This document shows positions 1 to 6,253 of a stretch of DNA of 6,980 nucleotides, piece after piece. The translations under genes were made by a program, and so were the position numbers. A model generated the notes under the pieces. The model was given only the letters and a program-made list of their open reading frames with translations. It was not told the DNA's origin and made no database searches. Every line of letters starts with the position of its first letter. Position 1 is the first letter of the stretch. The DNA is from Cryomorphaceae bacterium (lineage in GTDB: Bacteria; Bacteroidota; Bacteroidia; Flavobacteriales_D; Crocinitomicaceae). The stretch is taken from positions 1-6,980 of the forward strand of contig JAIXRD010000077.1 of assembly GCA_027485365.1 (NCBI GenBank). The letters are read 5' to 3'.

Positions 1-34
1 ACGCTAAAAATAAGTTGGGATAATTAATAAGTGA

Positions 35-1357
35 TTAGTCCGTATCAGTCCCTAATTTATCATTCGGAATTGGTTTAGCCAATGTTTTAATCAAATTAGC
101 CAAACGCTCCGCCTGAATTCTTCGAGAAAATTGCTGGGTATTAATTGATTCACAACGAATTTCGCCATGATTTATAAATTCATCCCAAACATTCTCAATC
201 TCTCGAATTAATTGCATCTTATTGGTAATGAATATGCCCGAATTAGTTTCATGAATAATCTCGGCTTGCACATTTTTTTCATATCCTTCATGTCCTTGTG
301 AGAAACAAAACCAGATTCGTCTTTTCGCTGCCAGGTAATCAAATATTTTGGTACCAAGAATCGTGTAATCATTGAACAATAATAACACATGGTGATTCCT
401 TAACGCAAATTGATACTCATGATTTGGAACAGCATCATGAAAATGTAACTTATCAGATAACAAACTGAATTTAGTTTTAAATGAATGCTTCTGCTCATCC
501 GATAAATTGACCCCAAAAAAATTAATTTCCAATCTGATATTAACATTCAATTTAATTGCTTCACACAAACCCTCTAAGAACTCATTGATTGGATGCCATG
601 GATAAATTCTTCCTCCAAATGCGATGCGTAAGATATTAGATTTATGGGATTCTCTCTCATGTTCTTTAACTAATTCATCATCATATCCATTTGGGAAAAT
701 GACTATATTTTTTAGGTTAGTAATTTCTTTTATTTGATTTGCAGTGAAATCTGATACTGTGTGAATTGACTTAGCAGTGGAAACAATGTTCTTTTCAAAC
801 ATCTTATTTATCACATACCGTACGTTTGAATGTTGTCTGGTCTTATTATTGGACCATCGGTCCCGATAATCCGCAATCCAAGGAATTTGGTAGCTAGCAC
901 CTAATTTACGAGCATAGTGAAACAAGACAAACGGCTCTCCTGTGGCAATGATCACATCAACCTTATGTTGCGATAAATAGGATTTTGCTGCTTTGTAAAT
1001 CTCTTTTTTGGGTCCAACGACGAAAAAAAACTGCAATACTTCATAGTATGCTGAAATCACTTTTCTTAACCTACTAAACCGTTTCTCCCCGTATCGCAAT
1101 AAGATCCGATTGCTTAGGTTAGGAGCGTATGGGGTACGAATAATAGTCCCCTGAGGTGATTCTTCAATCACACACTCTTTACTCCAACCTGGGGCAATAA
1201 AATCCAGATGATTTCCATAAGTATTTCCCCACTGTCGAGTAATAACGATGGGTTCTATATCAAACTCCTTGAAATACTTAAACCAGCTATGCGGACGCAA
1301 GCCACCTACTGAAACGTATGGCGGAAAATCGTAGGCAAGGATTAAGACGCGGATCAT
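35..1357 (-). CDS. GT4-like glycosyltransferase, divergent
   Basis: A 440-residue GT-B fold protein of a GT4-like type. It starts MIRVLILAYDFPPYVSVGG (1-19), the glycine-rich acceptor-domain loop, and carries WIADYRDRW (160-168), a hallmark of this subgroup; HTVSDF (199-204) and FPNGYDDE (221-228) at the domain hinge; IAFGGRIYPWH (245-255) as the first strand of the donor domain; and GTKIFDYLAAKRRI (335-348). In this last motif Asp340 occupies the place of the second Glu of E-x7-E, and no clear first Glu is seen, so the donor site differs from genes 2 and 6. An aromatic stretch, LQFFFVVG (108-115), may help membrane association but is too short for a span. The ATG (1355-1357) follows the preceding TGA after 3 nt; no strong Shine-Dalgarno. 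It ends TAA at 35-37. It is the last complete gene in the window. It is a sugar transferase by family; substrate unknown. Confidence 0.9.
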   Translation of the reverse strand: MIRVLILAYDFPPYVSVGGLRPHSWFKYFKEFDIEPIVITRQWGNTYGNHLDFIAPGWSKECVIEESPQGTIIRTPYAPNLSNRILLRYGEKRFSRLRKVISAYYEVLQFFFVVGPKKEIYKAAKSYLSQHKVDVIIATGEPFVLFHYARKLGASYQIPWIADYRDRWSNNKTRQHSNVRYVINKMFEKNIVSTAKSIHTVSDFTANQIKEITNLKNIVIFPNGYDDELVKEHERESHKSNILRIAFGGRIYPWHPINEFLEGLCEAIKLNVNIRLEINFFGVNLSDEQKHSFKTKFSLLSDKLHFHDAVPNHEYQFALRNHHVLLLFNDYTILGTKIFDYLAAKRRIWFCFSQGHEGYEKNVQAEIIHETNSGIFITNKMQLIREIENVWDEFINHGEIRCESINTQQFSRRIQAERLANLIKTLAKPIPNDKLGTDTD

Positions 1358-1360
1358 GAA

Positions 1361-2551
1361 TCAAAGGTACAAATTCCCATCGTGTAGTTGCCGATAGATT
1401 TCATTCAATTGATTCATAATAACCTCAGCAGCAAAGCGATTTTTTGCTGACTGACGGATTGTTTCCGGATCATACGCATCGAACGATTGAATCAGCTGAA
1501 TCAGCCCTTTGGCGAAGGCCTCTGAACTTAATTCCGTTAAGATACCTGTTTCATGGGTAACGATATCCCTTACCCCTCCCGAATCTGTAACAACCACCGG
1601 TTTTCCCATCGCTTGCGCTTCAGCGATTGTTAATCCGAAAGTTTCTAACTTACTCGTTGAAAGAATCACATGATGCGCTGACATTTGTTCTTTTACCTCT
1701 GCCCGATTCAGTCTTGGCAACCAATGTACGTTTTCCAAGTTCAGGGATTCACACAATGCGCGAAGATGCTTTTCCAAAGGCCCCTTACCAGCAATTGAAA
1801 GTCCGACGGTTGGAAATTCCTTTTGCACAAGTCCAAACGCCTCAAGTAATAGTTGGTGATTTTTAATGGGAATAAAATTTCCAATAGCCAAGAACCTCAA
1901 GGATGTGACTTTTGAGAAAGGACCTATCGGGGAAGAAAAGAAAGAAGGGTTCACGATATTTGGAAGGACCATAAAGGTATCTTTGGACTTCAATGCAATG
2001 TTCGCCAAGGTGTGTTTCAGAGCAAAATGACTTACGAACAGCACCTTATGACAATGCGAATAAGCCTTTCGGGTAATAGAGATATCTTTTTTAGTGTATT
2101 GTTTTGGGTTAAAGATGAGTCCGGAGGTATGTTCTGTATGAACATGTGGAAGGTTATATTTTTTAGAGAGCTTATGTCCAATGACACCCCCCATAAACAT
2201 TGCATGACTGTGGATAATTTTAAAATCCTTTGGGTCTAGTTGAAACTTTTTCATTGCAATGCGCACCCGTTGAAAACAATATACATAAGAGATTCCGCGG
2301 AAAAAAGGCATTGGTGGAGCCACACCAACACGTAACACACGAATACCATCCTCATCAGAAAAAGTCTGATATGATTGTTTAGTAATCGCATTCGCAAAAG
2401 TTCCGAGCATAAACGGATGAATCACAATGACTTGGTGTCCGAAATCTCTCAACATATGCGCTTGTTCTTGCACAAAACTGCCGGCTGTTGAATTCTCCTT
2501 GGATGGATACCAAGAGGTAATCAAAAGGATTTTCAAGGATCTTTTATTCAT
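1361..2551 (-). CDS. Glycosyltransferase family 4 (GT-B fold)
   Basis: A 396-residue GT4 enzyme. The N-terminal domain begins KILLITSWYPSKENSTAGSFVQEQA (7-31), the acceptor-domain start typical of this family, with HTEH (138-141) deeper in. The donor domain begins FLAIGNFIPIKNH (220-232) and contains LSIAGKGP (251-258). The catalytic E-x7-E pair is Glu303 and Glu311 in KLETFGLTIAEAQAMGKPVV (301-320), followed by DSGGVRDIV (323-331), which binds the donor diphosphate. It should be a retaining cytoplasmic transferase working on the same glycan as its neighbours. The frame stays open upstream to an ATG at 2759-2761. That start would add 70 unconserved-looking residues overlapping the preceding GT2 gene by over 200 nt. 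The ATG at 2549-2551 gives the normal family N-terminus, an 8-nt overlap and a weak GGGAT purine run upstream, so I prefer it. It ends 3 nt before the next start. Parts of it are relatively GC-rich (about 53% in 1561-1620). Confidence 0.94.
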   Translation of the reverse strand: MNKRSLKILLITSWYPSKENSTAGSFVQEQAHMLRDFGHQVIVIHPFMLGTFANAITKQSYQTFSDEDGIRVLRVGVAPPMPFFRGISYVYCFQRVRIAMKKFQLDPKDFKIIHSHAMFMGGVIGHKLSKKYNLPHVHTEHTSGLIFNPKQYTKKDISITRKAYSHCHKVLFVSHFALKHTLANIALKSKDTFMVLPNIVNPSFFSSPIGPFSKVTSLRFLAIGNFIPIKNHQLLLEAFGLVQKEFPTVGLSIAGKGPLEKHLRALCESLNLENVHWLPRLNRAEVKEQMSAHHVILSTSKLETFGLTIAEAQAMGKPVVVTDSGGVRDIVTHETGILTELSSEAFAKGLIQLIQSFDAYDPETIRQSAKNRFAAEVIMNQLNEIYRQLHDGNLYL

Positions 2552-3452
2552 GGATCCCAACGTTGAATTGGTTTGCAAAAATTTTAACAAACTCGGCCAG
2601 GAAATAGGAAGAGGGTTGGTTAAACATCCCCTTCCAACACAATACCAAGGCGACACGCAATTGTTTGTTTTGTCTTGCTCGGTAGAGATACATTCGGTAC
2701 TTGGAATCGACATATTGGTCGAAAAACACTGGCGGTAATTTACCTTCAAAGCGCGATGCATGATTGATTTTAAGGTCTAGAATTGCACTAACGTATTGAT
2801 TCACCTCGACAACTCGTACTTTTTTCATTCCCTGGACTACCGTTCCATCGTTATGCACATGTTGAATGACAGTATATTTTTCAATTTGGTAAACAGGATA
2901 TTGCGCAGCGATGCGCATCCAAAGATGGGTGTCCTCCCAGAGTCGAAATTTTGTGTCAAATAGATTTTCTTCCAATAGATCTCTATGAACACATACAGAA
3001 TTCATTAGTATAAATTTAGCAGCTATTTCTTCGAGAATATTCTTATTACAATCCAGCATGCTGTGTTTATATTCCATTCCGTTTTTACGAATCAGATTAC
3101 CTGTAACCAACATTTTTGGGGTTTCATTTGACTCTATTTCTTTATGAATTATTTTCAAATGTTCTTTTAAATACTCATCATCACTGTCTAAAAAGCAAAG
3201 CCTAGCGCCTTGAGCTTGTTTAATTCCATTATTTCTTGCGGCACTTCGTTCCGAATTCTCTTGGTAGAAATACTTAATTCGCTGATCCTTAAAGGAATTC
3301 ACTACTTCTTTGGTATGATCGGTTGAACCATCATCAATGACAATCAGTTCCCAATCTTGAAAATCTTGATTAATTACGCTTCCAATACTTTGCGGCAAGA
3401 ACGAAGCTCTATTATAGGTTGGGAGAATAATTGAAAAGAATGGTACGCTCAT
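2544..3452 (-). CDS. Glycosyltransferase family 2 (GT-A fold)
   Basis: A 302-residue GT2 enzyme. Conserved points are FSIILPTYNRASFL (6-19), VIDDGSTDHT (38-47), ENSERSAARNNGI (65-77), the DXD-type metal site FLDSDDEYL (87-95) and the catalytic-base region LWEDTHLWMRIA (171-182), with Glu173-Asp174. All key residues of a classical inverting GT2 are present. No membrane segment is obvious; the C-terminal region (about 240-302) is basic and aromatic. I chose the ATG at 3450-3452 because it forms an ATGA overlap with the stop of the preceding gene and puts the first strand at residue 6. An in-frame ATG eight codons upstream (3474-3476) is possible but would add MCYFWISN and a longer overlap. The TAA stop overlaps the next start by 8 nt (ATGAATAA). 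It is distinct from the other GT2 gene of the operon in its motif forms, so probably not a recent duplicate. Sugar specificity unknown. Confidence 0.93.
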   Translation of the reverse strand: MSVPFFSIILPTYNRASFLPQSIGSVINQDFQDWELIVIDDGSTDHTKEVVNSFKDQRIKYFYQENSERSAARNNGIKQAQGARLCFLDSDDEYLKEHLKIIHKEIESNETPKMLVTGNLIRKNGMEYKHSMLDCNKNILEEIAAKFILMNSVCVHRDLLEENLFDTKFRLWEDTHLWMRIAAQYPVYQIEKYTVIQHVHNDGTVVQGMKKVRVVEVNQYVSAILDLKINHASRFEGKLPPVFFDQYVDSKYRMYLYRARQNKQLRVALVLCWKGMFNQPSSYFLAEFVKIFANQFNVGIHE

Positions 3453-4219
3453 GTTGGATATCCAAAAATAGCACATTTCATGTGGTAGAACACATTTCGA
3501 TAAAACTCCCTACTTTGAGTTGGTTTCCTGCGAATAGTCTTCCAAACTGCTTGCCAACCTTTCTTGGATCGTCCATTCCAGAAAAAACGAAAGGGATCAA
3601 ACCAAGCTGCGTTCCAAAGATGTATGGCATAAGTGTTTTTTGTCTTAAATGACAAAGGGTCCAAACTGTCGGCTTGCTCAAAGGGCATCGGACAGAACGC
3701 GTGATGATTTAGTATTAAATTCTCATCTTTTGATTCAAGTTCATTATTCAGTTTAAACCCATATTTCTTAAAAACAGGAGCGATTACCTTAGGGATTGGG
3801 GTAAACTCTTCGTTTGTCAATACTCCACCAACGTAACGTTCCAAACACTGCCCAATTAGTTCGTTTTCAGGAACTGTACCTATGACTACAGGTTCAACAA
3901 ATCCATTTAAGTCTTTGCCCCAAAATGAGGCATTAGATAACAATTCATTAAATGACTTCACCACGAGAACATCGGTATCCAAATATATTCCACCGTATTC
4001 ATGTAGTATTCTCAGTCGGGCATAATCACTCAAAAAAGCCCATTTCTTTTCTCTTAATGCCTTTTTTGCAAACTCACCTTCAATGGGCGTATTGGTCAAG
4101 TCCCATTTTACTATTTCATAGTCAGGCAAATGATTTTGCCAGGATGCCATGCATCGCTTTATGTTTTCAGGAAATGGACCTCCGCTAAACCAAAAATAAT
4201 GAATGGTTTTAGGTATCAC
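3449..4219 (-). CDS. GT32/OCH1-like glycosyltransferase with DXD motif
   Basis: A 256-residue protein matching the bacterial relatives of the OCH1/GT32 'glycosyltransferase sugar-binding region containing DXD' group, found in capsule and O-antigen loci. Diagnostic stretches are IPKTIHYFWFSGGPFP (2-17) at the very N-terminus; MASWQNHLPDYEIVKWD (24-40); LSDYARLRILHEYGGIYLDTDV (63-84), with metal-binding Asp81-Thr-Asp83; and HLWNAAW (200-206), the His-x-Trp region near the end of the catalytic fold. The start is GTG at 4217-4219. No ATG lies upstream in frame before a TAG at 4274-4276, and the family normally starts exactly at M-I-P-K, so GTG is well supported. It overlaps the preceding gene by 4 nt (GTGA), implying start by termination-reinitiation. 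It overlaps the next gene by 4 nt (ATGA). It is predicted to act in the cytoplasm on the growing glycan; the donor could be one of several UDP- or GDP-sugars. Confidence 0.92.
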   Translation of the reverse strand: MIPKTIHYFWFSGGPFPENIKRCMASWQNHLPDYEIVKWDLTNTPIEGEFAKKALREKKWAFLSDYARLRILHEYGGIYLDTDVLVVKSFNELLSNASFWGKDLNGFVEPVVIGTVPENELIGQCLERYVGGVLTNEEFTPIPKVIAPVFKKYGFKLNNELESKDENLILNHHAFCPMPFEQADSLDPLSFKTKNTYAIHLWNAAWFDPFRFFWNGRSKKGWQAVWKTIRRKPTQSREFYRNVFYHMKCAIFGYPT

Positions 4220-4236
4220 TTTTGCAACATTTTTTT
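4216..4236 (-). other. A7 run followed by GTGA stop/start overlap (gene 3/gene 4 junction)
   Basis: On the coding strand, seven consecutive A residues (4230-4236) are followed 10 nt later by GTGA, where the GTG of the GT32-like gene overlaps the TGA stop of the GT2 gene. There is no ribosome-binding site between them. The downstream gene lies in the -1 frame relative to the upstream one, and that frame has no stop from the A run to the GTG. The plain reading is translational coupling by reinitiation. Ribosome slippage on the A7 run producing a fusion is possible but unproven. Confidence 0.5.
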
Positions 4237-5157
4237 GAGTATCGATTTCGAGTACAATGTAAAGAATCCATACCTAAAGGACAACTTACAGATATTAACA
4301 TGCTCTTTAAATGTAAAACTGGGGAAGGATTCTTTTGCCAAGTAACGAAACAAAAAAGTAGAAATCGTTTTGGACTTTGGAATGTGAAATTGTTTCAAAT
4401 ATTTAAAGATTATAACCATTTCTAAAGACCTTTCCTTTATTGACTTCATTCTAACCGTGTTTTCGTGAATCCTAAAAGAATTTAGGTGAATTGTCAAGTA
4501 TCTCACTTTAGAACAATTTTGTAAAAACAAAATCCAAAATAGCCAATCTCCCATCAATTTCATTGAACTTAATTCTGTACGAATTTTATTCATTACATCC
4601 ATTGCATGCGTTCTGCTAAAAACAACTGCGCTAGCATTTGGAATGAAATTGTCTGTCAACATCCATTCATTCGTAAAATCCTTAGAATCCATTACAAAAT
4701 CACTTTTAAAAAATGGGTAGGCTTTCTTTGAAGGCATTTCACTAAATCCGTAACAGTCAGAGGAATTTGATTGAAAATCAATAATTCTGGAATTAGAAAA
4801 ATTTATGGGTGATGGATCTTTCATTATTTTATACAAAAACAGTTCATCTGCTACATCATCGCTCTCCGCAATCCAAATCCAATCTCCTTGGGCAAGGTCC
4901 AATCCTTTTTTCCATTGAATAAAGGTACTTCCGCTGTTCACTTCATTATATTCGATTTGACTGATTTTCTCATGTCCTCGATAGCCTTCTATGATTTCTC
5001 GGCTGTTATCGCTTGAACAGTCATCCAACAAAATCACCTCAAAGTTTTTGTACGTTTGATTCAACACAGAATCTATGCGTTCCTTTAAAAAAGGCGCATG
5101 GTTGTAATTCGGAATAATTACGCTAACTAAGGGTTTGTATGAGGGCTCTCCATCCAT
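4216..5157 (-). CDS. Glycosyltransferase family 2 (GT-A fold)
   Basis: A 313-residue inverting-type GT2 enzyme. The nucleotide-binding fold starts at SVIIPNYNHAPFL (12-24). LLDDCSSDNS (43-52) carries the uridine/ribose-contacting Asp pair. GDWIWIAESDD (91-101) holds the metal-binding acidic cluster in the ESDD form rather than a strict DXD, which is common in a GT2 subgroup. Further conserved-looking points are NASAVVFSR (174-182), GDWLFW (203-208, possible catalytic base region) and FRIHENTVR (228-236). The rest is a Lys- and Phe-rich C-terminal tail with no clear membrane span. The ATG at 5155-5157 lies 35 nt inside the preceding GT4 gene and places the first strand at residue 11, as usual for the family. 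The stop TGA shares the sequence GTGA with the next gene's GTG start. The gene is markedly AT-rich: hand counts give 28-30% GC in 4261-4320 and 4741-4860. Substrate not inferable. Confidence 0.93.
   Translation of the reverse strand: MDGEPSYKPLVSVIIPNYNHAPFLKERIDSVLNQTYKNFEVILLDDCSSDNSREIIEGYRGHEKISQIEYNEVNSGSTFIQWKKGLDLAQGDWIWIAESDDVADELFLYKIMKDPSPINFSNSRIIDFQSNSSDCYGFSEMPSKKAYPFFKSDFVMDSKDFTNEWMLTDNFIPNASAVVFSRTHAMDVMNKIRTELSSMKLMGDWLFWILFLQNCSKVRYLTIHLNSFRIHENTVRMKSIKERSLEMVIIFKYLKQFHIPKSKTISTFLFRYLAKESFPSFTFKEHVNICKLSFRYGFFTLYSKSILKKMLQK
5123..5157 (-). other. 35-nt coding overlap between GT4 and GT2 genes
   Basis: The last codons of the GT4 gene (to its TAG at 5123-5125) and the first eleven or so codons of the GT2 gene share this stretch in different frames. 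It is the longest overlap in the operon. No later ATG in the GT2 gene lies before its conserved first beta strand (SVIIPNYN), so the overlap is probably real. It implies coupled translation. Confidence 0.7.
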
Positions 5158-6253
5158 TATTGAACCGATTCGTGTCGAATTCTTCTTTTGCGTAAAGGTA
5201 AGCGTTTTTCGAAAGTGTCTCGTATTGAGTATGATCTTCGAGTAATGAGCTCAAGCAATGTACGGTTTCATCCACACATTTCATGGGGTCTGTTAGCATG
5301 GCTTGTTCGCCATGGATAAGCACTTCGGGTATAGCGCCTACGGCTGTAACGATTGGAACGCATCCAAAGGCCATCGCTTCTGAAATTACTTTCGGGAATC
5401 CTTCACTTTCCGATGTAAGCACCAATACATGAGAGTTTTCGTATACGTGCTCAATAGACTCTTTGCGGGTAATTACGCCAAGACATTTCACATTTGTCGG
5501 TGTATTTACGCCCGGTTCAACTCCAACCGCATGAAACTTGATGCGAGGATTATATGAAAAATGTTCTGCAATTTCGAAAAACAGGGATATGCGCTTCTCT
5601 TTAGATTCTCGTCCTACAAAAAGTACATGGAAATCATCCTTAGCTTTCGTGGGTAATTCCGCTGGAATCGTGACCTGGTGATTTATAAATGAAATTCGTT
5701 GCATCAATTCCATTGGATAGTCCTGCTCTTGGTACAAGGGGGTAATCCATTTCATCAAACCGGCATTTACAAGAACCCTGTGATTGATTCTGGGAGCCCA
5801 ATCGTTTAACAGATAGGATGCATCAGGTGTATTATTGTTCGAATTGTTGTGTACGATGTCGATAATTTTAACATGAGGCGCCAGATGGTACCATATAAAG
5901 TCGATGGATTCTCTTTTCCAGAAAATCACAATTGGATTGGAACACGCATTGATTTTTTTAACGAGACGTTTAATATACCAAGCGCTAATCAAGCTTCCGA
6001 ATCGCGGCGCCTCAAGATAGTTTGATAGAAAGGTTAGTTTCCCAAAAGCCTCAAATTCCGACTTTAATTGAACACCTTCCTTCTTTCCTTCGACATGCTT
6101 TTTAAAGGCTTCACCTTTCCATGGATTCACTCGGTAACGAATGAATATTTCCTTAGGATAATTCGAGAGCGCATTCAAAACATCCAGATGAACGCGTTCT
6201 GTACCACCAACGGAGGCTAAAGGAAAGAAGAAAAAGATACGAGGCTTACTCAT
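5123..6253 (-). CDS. Glycosyltransferase family 4 (GT-B fold)
   Basis: A complete 376-residue protein of normal length for GT4. The N-terminal domain begins with a beta strand, RIFFFFPLASVGGTERV (5-21), whose Gly-Gly-Thr-Glu loop is the usual start of the acceptor-side Rossmann domain. The C-terminal domain opens at LFVGRESKEKRI (211-222). The catalytic E-x7-E motif is complete: Glu284 and Glu292 in SESEGFPKVISEAMAFG (281-297). It is followed by VGAIPEVL (305-312), the donor-phosphate loop. An Asn-rich patch (HNNSNNN, 135-141) lies in the first domain. No signal peptide or membrane span is visible, so it should be cytoplasmic or peripheral at the inner membrane, acting as a retaining sugar transferase. 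The ATG (6251-6253) lies inside the end of the upstream gene (shared ATGAGTAA), which supports this start; no Shine-Dalgarno is seen. The stop is TAG. Its 3' end overlaps the next gene by 35 nt. Donor and acceptor unknown. Confidence 0.93.
   Translation of the reverse strand: MSKPRIFFFFPLASVGGTERVHLDVLNALSNYPKEIFIRYRVNPWKGEAFKKHVEGKKEGVQLKSEFEAFGKLTFLSNYLEAPRFGSLISAWYIKRLVKKINACSNPIVIFWKRESIDFIWYHLAPHVKIIDIVHNNSNNNTPDASYLLNDWAPRINHRVLVNAGLMKWITPLYQEQDYPMELMQRISFINHQVTIPAELPTKAKDDFHVLFVGRESKEKRISLFFEIAEHFSYNPRIKFHAVGVEPGVNTPTNVKCLGVITRKESIEHVYENSHVLVLTSESEGFPKVISEAMAFGCVPIVTAVGAIPEVLIHGEQAMLTDPMKCVDETVHCLSSLLEDHTQYETLSKNAYLYAKEEFDTNRFNNGWRALIQTLS

Noticed and set aside
1..34. A terminator or the start of a next gene at the left edge.
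   Set aside because: The stretch is AT-rich but shows no hairpin with a T run in the direction of transcription and no start codon on the minus strand. It is too short to say more.
2427..2738. Plus-strand open frames such as this one, 1627-1866, 2012-2239, 3431-3652, 3952-4188 and 6331-6603.
   Set aside because: All lie antisense to well-supported glycosyltransferase genes, show no family motif, and are what chance open frames opposite coding DNA look like.
2552..2761. A 70-codon N-terminal extension of the GT4 gene ending at 1361 (start at 2761).
   Set aside because: It has no recognisable domain, is Cys/Ser/Pro/Thr-rich unlike the rest, and overlaps over 200 nt of a well-supported GT2 gene. 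The ATG at 2549-2551 gives the normal family N-terminus with an 8-nt overlap.
3453..3476. Upstream ATG (3474-3476) for the GT2 gene ending at 2544.
   Set aside because: It adds only eight residues before the conserved first strand and deepens the overlap. The ATG at 3450-3452 forms the ATGA coupling seen at other junctions.
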